A stretch of 64,000 bases of DNA from Streptomyces roseicoloratus (GCF_004117935.1 NZ_SDOY01000142.1:62001-126000), one strand, 5' to 3'; shown: positions 16,854 to 24,678, counted from the stretch's first letter. Translations and numbers: made by a program. The notes: a model not told the origin generated them from the sequence alone.

Positions 16854-16985
16854 TCGTGGGCCTGCGCCCCGCCCGAGGGCGGCGCCCCCGCGGCGTGGGC
16901 CTGCGCCCCGCGGCGTGGGCCTGCGCCCCGCTGGGCCTGTGCCCCGCGGCGTGGGCCTGCGCCCCGCTGGGCCTGTGCCCCGCCT
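16854..16985. repeat. Short direct repeats with GGGCCTGCGCCC core
   Basis: About six units of 18-21 bases carry GTGGGCCTGCGCCCCGCGGC or GGGCCTGTGCCCCGC. Each core is a small dyad, GGGC and GCCC around a four-base loop. The 43-base array on the right carries GGGCTTGCGCCC on the opposite strand, so the two blocks are related in inverted orientation. Confidence 0.8.
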
Positions 16986-17031
16986 GGCGGGGCTTGGACC
17001 CGCCGTGGGTGCCGGCGCCCCGCCGTTCCGT

Positions 17032-17231
17032 TGTGGGCAGTCGTTCCGCTGGGCGGAACGGGTGGGCACAACGGGACGGCGCCCCTTGCCGGGCCCAGGC
17101 CCCCGCGCCTTGACGGCCACCCTGCGGGCGCGGCGCCCTGGGGGTGCGGGTAGGCACAGGGGCGGAACGCGCCCGCAAGGGCGCCGTCCCGTGTGCCCAC
17201 CCGTCCCGCCCCAGCGGGACGAATGCCCACA
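17032..17231. repeat. Imperfect inverted repeat with 57-58-base arms
   Basis: The left arm (17032-17089) and the reverse complement of the right arm (17175-17231) agree with about three mismatches and three single-base gaps. Each arm contains its own hairpin: CGTTCCG/CGGAACG on the left and CGTCCCG/CGGGACG on the right. The T-A pair of one is a C-G pair in the other. The 85 bases between the arms are GC-rich without a gene. Confidence 0.85.
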
Positions 17232-17237
17232 CGGAGG

Positions 17238-17669
17238 TACGGCACCGCACCGTCCAACCGGGCGCAAGCCCAGACGGAGGGCGCGGCATCGCACCGCCCT
17301 GCCGGGAGCGGACCCGGACGGAGGCGCAGCACCACACCGTCCAACCGGGCGCAAGCCCAGACGGAGGTGCAGCACCGTCCCGACCAGGAGCGGACCCGGA
17401 CGGAGGTACGGCATCGCACCGCCCTGCCGGGCGCGGACCCGGACGGACGTGCAGCACCGCGCCATCCAACCCGGGCGCAAGCCCAGACGGAGGTGCAACA
17501 CCGCACCGTCCCGACCAGGAGCGGACCCGGACGGAGGTACGGCATCGCACCGCCCGGCACAGGCGCGAGCCCGGACGGAAGGTACGGCACCGCACCGCCT
17601 TGCCGGGCGCAAGCCCAGACGGAGGTGCAGCACCGCACCGCCCGGCACAGGCGCGGGCCCGGACGGAGG
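17238..17669. repeat. Ten-copy tandem array of about 43-base units
   Basis: Ten contiguous units of 43, 44, 43, 39, 43, 44, 44, 45, 43 and 44 bases each end in GGACGGAGG, AGACGGAGG or a close variant and begin with TACGGCACCGCACC or TGCAGCACCGCACC. Two main middle types occur: one with CCGGGCGCAAGCCC (a GGGC/GCCC stem closing GCAA on the plus strand) and one with AGGAGCGGACCC or similar. There are no unique spacers, so it is not a CRISPR. Copies differ by substitutions, so the array is not freshly amplified. Confidence 0.9.
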
Positions 17670-17848
17670 TGCGGTTGCGCCCGGTCGGTACGGCGGGTGC
17701 CCGGCGGAGGGCCTGGGGTGGCGTCGCCCGGTGGGACGGGCGTCGTGTGCAGGGCTCCGGTGGGCGCCGGCCGGCAGGGCGCGGGGGCGGTGAGGCGGAG
17801 GACCGGACGCAGGGGCCGCCGTGGGGCGGCCGGGTCGGGCTGCGTGGG

Positions 17849-18133
17849 TCAGGTGATGCGCGCTGAGCGTGGCGGGCGCCATCGCATGCCGTTGACCTGC
17901 CCCGGCTCGTCGCCGATCACATAACGCACCCGGCGCCCGTGGACACGGCGCGCCGGCGCGCGGCAGCCGCGTGGGCGGCAGCCGCGGGCGAGCGGGGCGT
18001 GGGCGGGCACGGAGGCGGTACGGAGCAGGGTGCGGCGCCCGGGCGACGCGGCACCGACCGCCGACGGCGCGCCGACCGCGCCCCGGGCACCGGGGCCCGG
18101 GACGTACGGCGGCGTGTCGTGGCGGTGGATCAT
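17849..18133 (-). CDS. trpM: TrpM-like small protein of the trp operon
   Basis: A small basic protein in the position of trpM (also called trpX), the short gene between trpC and trpB in streptomycetes, reported to modulate tryptophan synthesis and development. The C-terminal segment VRYVIGDEPGQVNGMRW (about 68-84) is the likely conserved core. The ATG at 18133 lies six bases after the trpC stop, giving 94 residues. An in-frame GTG would give only about 53. The N-terminal 40-60 residues are Arg/Pro/Ala-rich and of doubtful conservation, so the true start is uncertain. No known catalytic motif. Name is given from position and the recognised core. Confidence 0.65.
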   Translation of the reverse strand: MIHRHDTPPYVPGPGARGAVGAPSAVGAASPGRRTLLRTASVPAHAPLARGCRPRGCRAPARRVHGRRVRYVIGDEPGQVNGMRWRPPRSARIT

Positions 18134-18139
18134 AAGCGG

Positions 18140-18949
18140 TCAGCCCCGGCCGTGGCGCAGGGCCGGGTGGGCACCGGCGGCGACCAGGTCGGCGACGGCG
18201 GCCTTCGGGTCGCGGCCGGTGACCAGGGACTCGCCGACCAGGACCGCATCGGCGCCGGCGTTGGCGTACGCGATGAGGTCGTGCGGCCCGCGGACGCCGG
18301 ACTCGGCGACCTTGACGATGTGGGCCGGGATCTCGGGCGCGACGCGCTCGAAGGTGGAGCGGTCGACCTTGAGGGTCTTCAGGTTGCGGGCGTTGACGCC
18401 GATGATCCTGGCGCCCGCCTCGACGGCCCGCTCGACCTCTTCCTCGTCGTGGACCTCGACCAGCGGGGTCAGGCCGATGGACTCGGCCCGCTCGATGAGG
18501 GAGACCAGCGCCTCCTGCTCGAGGGCGGCGACGATCAGCAGCGCGAGGTCCGCGCCGTACGCCCGGGCCTCCCACAGCTGGTAGGCGGTGACGATGAAGT
18601 CCTTGCGCAGGACGGGGATGTCGACCCTGGCGCGGACGGCCTCCAGGTCCGCGAGCGAGCCGCCGAAGCGGCGCTGCTCGGTGAGGACGGAGATGACGGC
18701 GGCGCCACCCGCCTCGTAGTCGGCGGCCAGACCCGCAGGGTCGGCGATGGCGGCGAGCGCGCCCTTGGACGGGCTGGAGCGCTTGACCTCGCAGATCACC
18801 GTGACGCCGTCCCCGCGCAGTGCGGCGACACCGTCCTTGGCCTGCGGCGCCTTTGCGGCGCGCTCCTTGAGCTCGTCGAGGGAGACCCGCGCCTGCCGCT
18901 CTGCGAGGTCGGCGCGCACGCCGTCGATGATCTCGTCGAGCACACTCAC
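18140..18949 (-). CDS. trpC: Indole-3-glycerol phosphate synthase
   Basis: Decarboxylating ring closure of carboxyphenylamino-deoxyribulose phosphate to indole-3-glycerol phosphate, feeding TrpA. The protein is 269 residues, a normal TIM-barrel length. Active-site motifs: CEVKRSSPSKG (Glu54, Lys56), LRKDFIV with the catalytic Lys, GVNARNLKTL and AESGV. The GTG at 18949 (VSVLDEIIDG) is preferred over 18982, which adds an unlikely MFIESRKGASR. The previous step, TrpF, is supplied by the bifunctional priA at 26544-27272. It heads the trpC-trpM-trpB-trpA group. Confidence 0.96.
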   Translation of the reverse strand: MSVLDEIIDGVRADLAERQARVSLDELKERAAKAPQAKDGVAALRGDGVTVICEVKRSSPSKGALAAIADPAGLAADYEAGGAAVISVLTEQRRFGGSLADLEAVRARVDIPVLRKDFIVTAYQLWEARAYGADLALLIVAALEQEALVSLIERAESIGLTPLVEVHDEEEVERAVEAGARIIGVNARNLKTLKVDRSTFERVAPEIPAHIVKVAESGVRGPHDLIAYANAGADAVLVGESLVTGRDPKAAVADLVAAGAHPALRHGRG

Positions 18950-19070
18950 GCGAGAGGCCCCCTTCCGGGATTCGATGAACACGGTTCAGCCACGTCGATG
19001 GTATCCGCAGGTGGGCCGCCGGCCCGCATCGGTGGGCGTCGCGTCCCATCTGCTGGGACTTCGGAGAGGC

Positions 19071-19571
19071 TCACGGGGCCAGCGCGGAGCCGAAGGGAAG
19101 GTTCCGTACGAGGGTGAACACGGCCAGAACGCCCCCGATGCCCCACCACACGGCCGGGGCGACCGCGAGGCTCATCGGGAGGCCGCGGACGGCGCGAACC
19201 AGCCAGAGGACCATGAGGACCGCGAAGAGGCCGTAGCCGACGACGGCGAGCGCGTTCGCGCCGAGGGCGGCGCCCAGGTCGCCGTGGACGAAGGCGTGGG
19301 CGCTGCGCAGTCCGCCGCAGCCGGGGCAGTAGACGCCGGTGAAGCGCAGCAGCGGGCAGACCGGGTAGTGGCCGGGTTCGTTGGGGTCGACGGTCCCGAC
19401 GTACGCGAAGGCGGCGGCGGCGCCTGCGAGGGTGCCGAGCGGCGCGAGGAGCCGGCGGGCGAGCGGGCGCGGCGGGACCGGCGGTGGCGGGGTGCAGGGG
19501 CCGTACGTGCCGGGATGAGCGGGGGCGTGCTCGGCCGGGGTCACGGCTGCCGCCGTCGGGTTCGGGTCCAC
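19071..19571 (-). CDS. DUF2752 membrane protein
   Basis: A 166-residue integral membrane protein of the DUF2752 family. The family signature is seen as YCPGCGGLRSAHAFVHGDLGAAL, with the CPxCGG motif resembling a redox or metal site. It is followed by two to three helices; a first helix lies around RRLLAPLGTLAGAAAAFAY. GTG start at 19571 (VDPNPTAAAV); a longer reading from 19667 would run over a terminator hairpin. Neighbours on the same strand are trpC downstream and a small membrane protein upstream. Function is unknown. Confidence 0.8.
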   Translation of the reverse strand: MDPNPTAAAVTPAEHAPAHPGTYGPCTPPPPVPPRPLARRLLAPLGTLAGAAAAFAYVGTVDPNEPGHYPVCPLLRFTGVYCPGCGGLRSAHAFVHGDLGAALGANALAVVGYGLFAVLMVLWLVRAVRGLPMSLAVAPAVWWGIGGVLAVFTLVRNLPFGSALAP

Positions 19572-19595
19572 CCGGTGATTCTCGCCCGTACGGCG

Positions 19596-19632
19596 CGAAG
19601 GCGCAGCCCCGCCTCGCGGGACTGCGCCTTCG
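19596..19632. terminator. Hairpin between two small membrane protein genes
   Basis: CGAAGGCGCAG pairs with CTGCGCCTTCG (11 base pairs), then after one C/A mismatch CCCGC pairs with GCGGG around a CTC loop. It lies directly downstream of the HGxxPAAW gene (stop at 19654) on its strand. Confidence 0.7.
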
Positions 19633-19653
19633 GGGTGAACCGGGGCCGCGTGA

Positions 19654-19914
19654 TCAGGCGTGGGCACGCTCGACCGCGCTGCGGGTGGCGGCCTCGCGGG
19701 CGGCCACGACGGCGGCGGACTCCTTGGGCATGCCCATGCCCGCGACCTTCATCGCGCCGCCGACGACACCGCCGAGGAGGATGACACCCATACCCGCCCA
19801 GAAACCGGGCACGTTGGCGGCCACCATGAAGACGCCGGCGATGCAGAAGCCGATGAAGGAGATGATGACACCGGTCCAGGCGGCCGGGGTGTGTCCGTGG
19901 GCGCTGCCCGCCAT
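19654..19914 (-). CDS. HGxxPAAW-family small membrane protein
   Basis: An 86-residue protein beginning MAGSAHGHTPAAWTGV, the actinobacterial HGxxPAAW motif. Two membrane helices follow (about 15-33 and 38-57), then a short Ala/Glu-rich cytosolic tail. The ATG at 19914 follows GAGGAGCAACTC, a good ribosome binding site. It sits between the Trp-associated membrane protein and DUF2752, an arrangement typical of the streptomycete trp region. No function is known; the conserved neighbourhood suggests a link to tryptophan metabolism, but that is only inference. Confidence 0.85.
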   Translation of the reverse strand: MAGSAHGHTPAAWTGVIISFIGFCIAGVFMVAANVPGFWAGMGVILLGGVVGGAMKVAGMGMPKESAAVVAAREAATRSAVERAHA

Positions 19915-20073
19915 GAGTTGCTCCTCGTTGGTGTTGCTCGGTGGTGACGCCTCATTCTTCCGTACATGCGGGCGCCGTGATGCATCGGGGTGCCCGAACG
20001 ATCACGCGTCGCGGTCCCGTGAGCGGTCGCCGAGCGGTCACGTCGGCGTCACCGTACCGGGAGGGGACCCGGA

Positions 20074-20730
20074 TCAGCTCCGGTGCGTCGGGTCCTCGCC
20101 GCGGTCGAGGGCCTTCCAGAGGTCCTCGGGGCGGTCCGGGTCGACGGTCGCGGGGCGGCGGGCGGCGCGGGGGGCGCCGGAGCGCTCGTAGCGGCCGCCC
20201 ATGGCGGGCCACGACGTGCCGAAGCGCAGGGCGAAGAGTCCGGCGGCCAGGATCAGGACGGCGCCGGCCGCGGTGACGTACGGCCAGACGGTGTGGCTGA
20301 GGCCGCCCACGGCGGCGGCGGTGTTGCCGCTGATCCTGGCGGCCTCGGCGTTCAGCGCGGAGCGGTCGGAGGCGCCCAGGACGGCGGCGAGGGCCGCTCC
20401 GGCGCCGCTCAGGGCGAGCAGCGCGGCGACCATGGTGCGGCCGGTGCGGCGGACCGCGAAGACGGCGACGAGCGCGGCGAGGCCGACGATCGCCAGGGCG
20501 GTCGGCACGCCGGTGACGGCTCCGCCCTCGGCCTCGACGGGCACGGTGCCGCCGCCGACGGACGCGGTGCCCTCGGCCCAGATCTGGCCCGCGGAGAGCA
20601 GTACGACGGTGGCTCCGAGGGCGCCGAGCAGCAGGGCCGCGGCCAGGCTGCGGCGGGCGCCGGAGGGGGCGGCGCCGCCCTGTCGGGCGGCTCGGGGCTG
20701 GGGTACGGATACAGCACTCACGTACCCCAC
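20074..20730 (-). CDS. Trp biosynthesis-associated membrane protein (TIGR02234 type)
   Basis: A 218-residue protein with four membrane helices (about 27-48, 75-95, 100-122, 150-172) and a basic C-terminal tail ending RPEDLWKALDRGEDPTHRS. It matches the family found next to trpE in actinobacteria (PF09534, Trp_oprn_chp). The GTG at 20730 lies 25 bases after the trpE stop; a second in-frame GTG at 20721 has GTGGGG just upstream and may be the real start. It is probably co-transcribed with trpE. Its role is unknown; membrane association of the pathway or transport of an intermediate have no direct support here. Confidence 0.85.
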   Translation of the reverse strand: MGYVSAVSVPQPRAARQGGAAPSGARRSLAAALLLGALGATVVLLSAGQIWAEGTASVGGGTVPVEAEGGAVTGVPTALAIVGLAALVAVFAVRRTGRTMVAALLALSGAGAALAAVLGASDRSALNAEAARISGNTAAAVGGLSHTVWPYVTAAGAVLILAAGLFALRFGTSWPAMGGRYERSGAPRAARRPATVDPDRPEDLWKALDRGEDPTHRS

Positions 20731-20755
20731 TATCCCCTACCGGCGTGCCGATCGT

Positions 20756-22249
20756 TCATCCGGTCGTGTGCATCCGGTTCGCCGTGTGGACGGCGCGGAG
20801 CACCGCGGCGGCCTTGTTGCGGCATTCGTTGTCCTCGGCGACCGGGTCGGAGTCGGCGACGACGCCCGCTCCGGCCTGCACGTACGCGGTGCCGTCACGG
20901 AGCAGCGCGGTGCGGATGGCGATGGCGGTGTCGGAGTCGCCGGCGAAGTCGAGGTAGCCGACGCAGCCGCCGTAGAGGCCGCGGCGCGAGGGCTCGAGTT
21001 CCTCGATGATCTGCATCGCGCGGGGCTTGGGCGCGCCGGAGAGGGTGCCGGCCGGGAAGCAGGCGGTGAGGACGTCGAAGGCGGTCCTTCCTTCGGCGAC
21101 CTTGCCGGTGACCGTCGAGACGATGTGCATGACGTGCGAGTAGCGCTCGATCGACATGAAGTCGACGACCTCGACGGAGCCGGGTGCGCAGACCCGGCCG
21201 AGGTCGTTGCGGCCGAGGTCGACGAGCATGAGGTGCTCGGCGCGCTCCTTGGGGTCGGCGAGCAGTTCCTCGGCGAGGTCGTGGTCCTCCTGCGGCGTGG
21301 CGCCGCGGTGCCGGGTGCCGGCGATGGGGTGGAGCATGGCGTGCCCGTCCTCGACCTTGACCAGGGCCTCGGGCGAGGAGCCGACGACGTCGAAGCCGTT
21401 CTCGAAGCGGAACAGGTACATGTACGGGGACGGGTTGGTGGCCCGGAGCACCCGGTAGACGTCGAGGGCGGAGGCGGTGCAGGGGGTCTCGAAGCGCTGG
21501 GAGGGCACGACCTGGAAGGCCTCGCCCGCGCGGATGCGCTCCTTGATGTCCTCGACGGCGTCCTGGTAGGCGGGGCCGCCCCACAGGGCGGTGTACTCGG
21601 GGAGCGCGGATTCCGGGAGGGCGGCGGGGGTGGTGGCGACCGGGCGGCCCAGGGCGGCCTCCATGGCGTCGAGGCGGGCGACGGCTCCCGCGTAGGCCTC
21701 GTCGACGCCGGTGTCGAGGTCGTTGTGGTTGATCGCGTTGGCGATCAGCAGCACGCTGCCGTCCCAGTGGTCGAGGACGGCGAGGTCGCTGGTGAGCAGC
21801 ATGGTGAGCTCGGGCAGCTTCAGGTCGTCACGGCCGTGCTCGCCGATGCGCTCCAGGCGGCGGACGATGTCGTAGCCGAGGTAGCCGACCATGCCGCCGG
21901 TGAAGGGCGGCATGCCGGACGCGAGGTCGCGCGGGGTGTGGAGGGTCTCGACGGTGGCGCGCAGCGCGGCCAGCGGGTCGCCGTCGACGGGGACGCCGAC
22001 GGGCGGAGTGCCGAGCCAGTGGGCCTCGCCGTCCTTCACCGTCAGGGTGGCGTCGCTGCGGACGCCGATGAAGGAGTAGCGGGACCAGCTGCGGCCGTTC
22101 TCCGCGGATTCGAGGAGGAAGGTGCCGGGGCGTTCGGCGGCGAGCTTGCGGTAGAGCCCGACCGGGGTGTCGCCGTCCGCGAGGAGCCTGCGGCTGACGG
22201 GGATGACGCGGCGGTCGGCCGCCAGCTTGCGGAAGGTCTCGAGATCCAT
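20756..22249 (-). CDS. trpE: Anthranilate synthase component I
   Basis: Converts chorismate to anthranilate using ammonia from the TrpG glutaminase, the first committed step to tryptophan. The protein is 497 residues. The feedback-inhibition element LLES (about 47-50) is intact, and the chorismate-binding domain shows PEALVKVEDG, PIAGTRHRG, HLMLVDLGRNDLGRV and GTLSGAPKPRAMQII. The ATG start at 22249 lies 11 bases after the hisI stop, so trp and his genes share a transcript here. No trpG/trpD is present in the window; they must be elsewhere. I saw no leader-peptide attenuator in the short hisI-trpE gap. Confidence 0.97.
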   Translation of the reverse strand: MDLETFRKLAADRRVIPVSRRLLADGDTPVGLYRKLAAERPGTFLLESAENGRSWSRYSFIGVRSDATLTVKDGEAHWLGTPPVGVPVDGDPLAALRATVETLHTPRDLASGMPPFTGGMVGYLGYDIVRRLERIGEHGRDDLKLPELTMLLTSDLAVLDHWDGSVLLIANAINHNDLDTGVDEAYAGAVARLDAMEAALGRPVATTPAALPESALPEYTALWGGPAYQDAVEDIKERIRAGEAFQVVPSQRFETPCTASALDVYRVLRATNPSPYMYLFRFENGFDVVGSSPEALVKVEDGHAMLHPIAGTRHRGATPQEDHDLAEELLADPKERAEHLMLVDLGRNDLGRVCAPGSVEVVDFMSIERYSHVMHIVSTVTGKVAEGRTAFDVLTACFPAGTLSGAPKPRAMQIIEELEPSRRGLYGGCVGYLDFAGDSDTAIAIRTALLRDGTAYVQAGAGVVADSDPVAEDNECRNKAAAVLRAVHTANRMHTTG

Positions 22250-22260
22250 GGCGCCAGACC

Positions 22261-22629
22261 CTACTCGGCCGCGAGGAGCACGTCGGTGTCGAAGCAGGTG
22301 CGGGTGCCGGTGTGGCAGGCGGCGCCGACCTGGTCGACCTTGACGAGCAGCGTGTCGGCGTCGCAGTCGAGGGCGACGGCCTTGACGTGCTGGACGTGCC
22401 CGGAGGTGTCGCCCTTGACCCAGTACTCCTGGCGGCTGCGGGACCAGTAGGTGGCGCGGCCGGTGGTGAGGGTGCGGTGCAGCGCCTCGTCGTCCATCCA
22501 GCCGAGCATGAGCACCTCGCCGGTGTCGTACTGCTGGGCGATGGCGGGGACCAGTCCGCCGGGGCTGCGCTTGAGGCGGGCGGCGACGGCCGGGTCGAGG
22601 GCGCTGGGGGTCCGGGGCGCGGTGCTCAT
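22261..22629 (-). CDS. hisI: Phosphoribosyl-AMP cyclohydrolase
   Basis: Opens the purine ring of phosphoribosyl-AMP, the third step of histidine synthesis. The protein is 122 residues, monofunctional as usual in actinobacteria (no HisE domain). Motifs: VLMLGWMDDEAL, ATYWSRSRQEYWVKG, and the metal-binding ALDCDADTLLVKV with later Cys residues in GAACHTGTRTCF. ATG at 22629 follows a purine-poor region, so expression may be weak or depend on an undefined leader. It precedes trpE by 11 bases. Confidence 0.95.
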   Translation of the reverse strand: MSTAPRTPSALDPAVAARLKRSPGGLVPAIAQQYDTGEVLMLGWMDDEALHRTLTTGRATYWSRSRQEYWVKGDTSGHVQHVKAVALDCDADTLLVKVDQVGAACHTGTRTCFDTDVLLAAE

Positions 22630-22748
22630 GCCGCCATTGTGCCGTGACCGCGGGTGACGGCCGGGGTGCGTCCACTGGGCGGAACGGCGGGTCCGGTCGG
22701 CGGGCGTCCGCTGGGCGCGGCGGTGGCCGTGCCCGTACGCTGGCGGCC

Positions 22749-23384
22749 ATGTCGACCCATGCGAAGCGTGAACGCCTTCTGCTCGCGGACCTGTTGGAGG
22801 CGGCCGGCCCGGACGCCCCGACGCTGTGCGAGGGCTGGCGCACCCGGGACCTGGCGGCGCACGTGGTGGTGCGGGAGCGCCGGCCGGACGCGGCGGCGGG
22901 CTCGCTCGTCCCGGCGCTGAGGGGCCGGCTCGACCGGGTGCAGGCGGAGTTCGCCGAGAAGCCGTACGAGGAGCTGATCGGGCTCATCCGTACGGGGCCG
23001 CCGCGGCTGTCGCCGTTCACCATCAAGCAGGTGGACGAGGGCGCGAACGTCGTCGAGTTCTACGTGCACGCCGAGGACGTGCGCCGGGCGCAGCCGGACT
23101 GGTCGCCGCGCGAGCTCGACCCGGTCTTCGCGGACGCGCTGTGGTCCCGCCTGGAGAAGACGGCGCGGCTGGCCGGCCGCAGGGCCCCGGTGGGCCTGGT
23201 GCTGCGCCGCCCCGACGGCCGCACGGTGGTGGCGCACCGCGGCACCCCGGTCGTGACGGTGTCCGGGGAGCCGGGCGAGCTGCTGATGTTCCTGTTCGGC
23301 CGGCAGGACGCGGCGAAGGTGGTCCTGGACGGCGAGCAGCAGGCGGTGGACCGGCTGCACGAGACGAAGCAGCTGGGGATCTGA
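22749..23384 (+). CDS. TIGR03085-type maleylpyruvate isomerase N-terminal domain protein
   Basis: A 211-residue protein of the actinobacterial DinB/maleylpyruvate-isomerase-like superfamily. The four-helix bundle metal-site pattern is visible: His in RDLAAHVVVRERRPD, and EFYVHAEDVRRAQPDW, the TIGR03085 hallmark. Such proteins often act in mycothiol-dependent reactions, but no activity can be assigned. The ATG at 22749 follows GCTGGCGGCC; a strong ribosome binding site is lacking. It is divergent from hisI and convergent with the MFS gene; its stop lies inside a 49-base tandem duplication. Confidence 0.82.
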   Translation: MSTHAKRERLLLADLLEAAGPDAPTLCEGWRTRDLAAHVVVRERRPDAAAGSLVPALRGRLDRVQAEFAEKPYEELIGLIRTGPPRLSPFTIKQVDEGANVVEFYVHAEDVRRAQPDWSPRELDPVFADALWSRLEKTARLAGRRAPVGLVLRRPDGRTVVAHRGTPVVTVSGEPGELLMFLFGRQDAAKVVLDGEQQAVDRLHETKQLGI

Positions 23385-23475
23385 GAGCGGCTACTCCGGC
23401 AGCTCGGCGCGGCGCAGGGCGGGGACGATCTGAGAGCGGCTACTCCGGCAGCTCGGCGCGGCGCAGGGCGGGGAC
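23378..23475. repeat. Exact 49-base tandem duplication at a convergent gene junction
   Basis: Bases 23378-23426 are repeated identically at 23427-23475. The unit spans the GATCTGA stop of the plus-strand gene and the last coding bases plus TAG stop of the MFS gene. Both genes still end at their own stop; the copy left of 23440 is an untranslated duplicate of the MFS 3' end. Complete identity implies a recent event. Confidence 0.97.
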
Positions 23476-24678
23476 GACGAGACCGTAGACGCCGCTGAGG
23501 GCGCAGACGGCGGCGCTCGCGACGTAGACGGGGCCGGCGCCCCAGAGGCCCATGGCGGCGCCGGTGAGCGGCATGCCGAGCGGGGCCAGGCCGAGGCTGG
23601 CGAGGCTGGCGACGGCGGTCACCCGGCCGAGGTAGGCGGGGTCGCACGTGGTCTGGACGAGGGCGGAGCAGAGCGCTCCGGAGACTCCGGCGAGGAGGCC
23701 GATCGCGGCGGCGACGGCGACGGCGAGGGGCAGCCGGGGAACGAACGCGAGGCCGCCGATGGCCGCGGCGCCGAGGACCAGGGTCCCGCCGGCGGTGGCG
23801 CCCGCCCGGGGCAGCCGTCCCCTGATCGCGAGGAGCAGGGAGGCGCCGCCTGCGCCGGTGCCGAAGCCGGCCAGGATCCAGCCGATGCCGGGAGCGCCCC
23901 AGCCGCGCTGTTCGGAGAGGACGGCGAGGCCGACGTTGAGCGGGCCGACGAAGCCGAGGTCGGCGAGCAGGATGGTGATCATCAGCGGGCCGAGGACCCG
24001 GTGGCCGCGCAGGTAGCGCAGGCCGTCGGCGAGGTCGCTCAGGGCGGTGCCGTCGCTCTTCGCCTCGCCGGCGGGTGTCCGGAGCCTGAGGGCGCACAGC
24101 AGCGGCAGGGACAGCGCGAAGAGGATTCCGGCGACGCCGAAGGCTCCGGCGGTGCCGCCGAGGGCGACGGCGAGGCCGCCGAGCGGAGAGCCGAGGACGG
24201 CGCCCGAGCGGTAGGCGAGGCCGCGCAGTCCCTGGACGCGGGCGAGCTGGTCGTGACCGGCGATGCGGGGCGGCAGGGCGCCGACGGCGGGCAGGAACAG
24301 GGCGTCGACGACGCCGAAGACGACGGCGACGGCAGCCAGCAGCCACAGCCCGGGGGAACCGACGAGCATCACCGCGGCGAGCCCGAGGGTGACGAGGCAC
24401 CGGACGGTGTCGGAGGCGAGGACGACCCGGCGCGGGCCGAGCCGGTCGGCGATCACTCCCCCGAAGAGCAGGAGCAGGGCGCGCGGGGCGGCGGAGACGG
24501 CCATCACGAGTCCCGCCTGGGCGGGGCTGCCGCTGCTGACGGCGGCCCAGGAGAGGGCCAGGTAGTAGACGCTGTCGCCGAGGGTGGAGGCGGTGAAGGC
24601 GCCGAGCCAGCGCAGGACCTGGGGGTCGCGGTGCGCGGGCCGGGCGGCGGGGGCGGCGGCCGTGGTGACGGCCGTCAC
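23440..24678 (-). CDS. Major facilitator superfamily exporter
   Basis: A 412-residue protein with about 12 membrane helices, of the MFS_3/multidrug-type exporters. Signature loop elements are present: GGVIADRLGPRRVVLASD between helices 2 and 3 and a central cytosolic loop around RLRTPAGEAKSDGTALSDLADGLRYLRGHRVLG. The GTG start overlaps the ArsR-family gene's TGA by four bases, so regulator and transporter form one unit. The likely role is efflux of a toxic compound under control of the regulator. Substrate unknown. Its 3' end is duplicated in tandem just after the stop. Confidence 0.88.
   Translation of the reverse strand: MTAVTTAAAPAARPAHRDPQVLRWLGAFTASTLGDSVYYLALSWAAVSSGSPAQAGLVMAVSAAPRALLLLFGGVIADRLGPRRVVLASDTVRCLVTLGLAAVMLVGSPGLWLLAAVAVVFGVVDALFLPAVGALPPRIAGHDQLARVQGLRGLAYRSGAVLGSPLGGLAVALGGTAGAFGVAGILFALSLPLLCALRLRTPAGEAKSDGTALSDLADGLRYLRGHRVLGPLMITILLADLGFVGPLNVGLAVLSEQRGWGAPGIGWILAGFGTGAGGASLLLAIRGRLPRAGATAGGTLVLGAAAIGGLAFVPRLPLAVAVAAAIGLLAGVSGALCSALVQTTCDPAYLGRVTAVASLASLGLAPLGMPLTGAAMGLWGAGPVYVASAAVCALSGVYGLVVPALRRAELPE

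Larger units (their letters stand above)
16671..17848. other. Repeat-filled gap inside the trp operon
   Basis: This 1178-base stretch between trpB and trpM contains no believable gene. Open frames run through it only because stop codons are rare at this base composition. Unit lengths of 39-45 bases are not kept in a multiple of three, which argues against coding. It holds a block of short GGGCCTGCGCCC repeats, a 57-58-base imperfect inverted repeat and a ten-copy array of about 43 bases, each described separately. The related repeats on the left and right sides are in opposite orientation, so the region is roughly a large diverged inverted repeat. Confidence 0.85.

Noticed and set aside
17238..17669. 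CRISPR-like array
   Set aside because: Units are contiguous with no unique spacers, unit size varies 39-45, and there are no cas genes.
16671..17848. A transposon or insertion sequence in the trp operon
   Set aside because: No transposase-like coding sequence or target-site duplication could be seen. A MITE-like origin remains possible and is listed as a finding.
16803..19049. Open minus-strand frame of 748 codons through the trp gap and trpC
   Set aside because: It is out of frame with trpC, runs through repeats whose unit lengths are not multiples of three, and has no recognisable protein motif.
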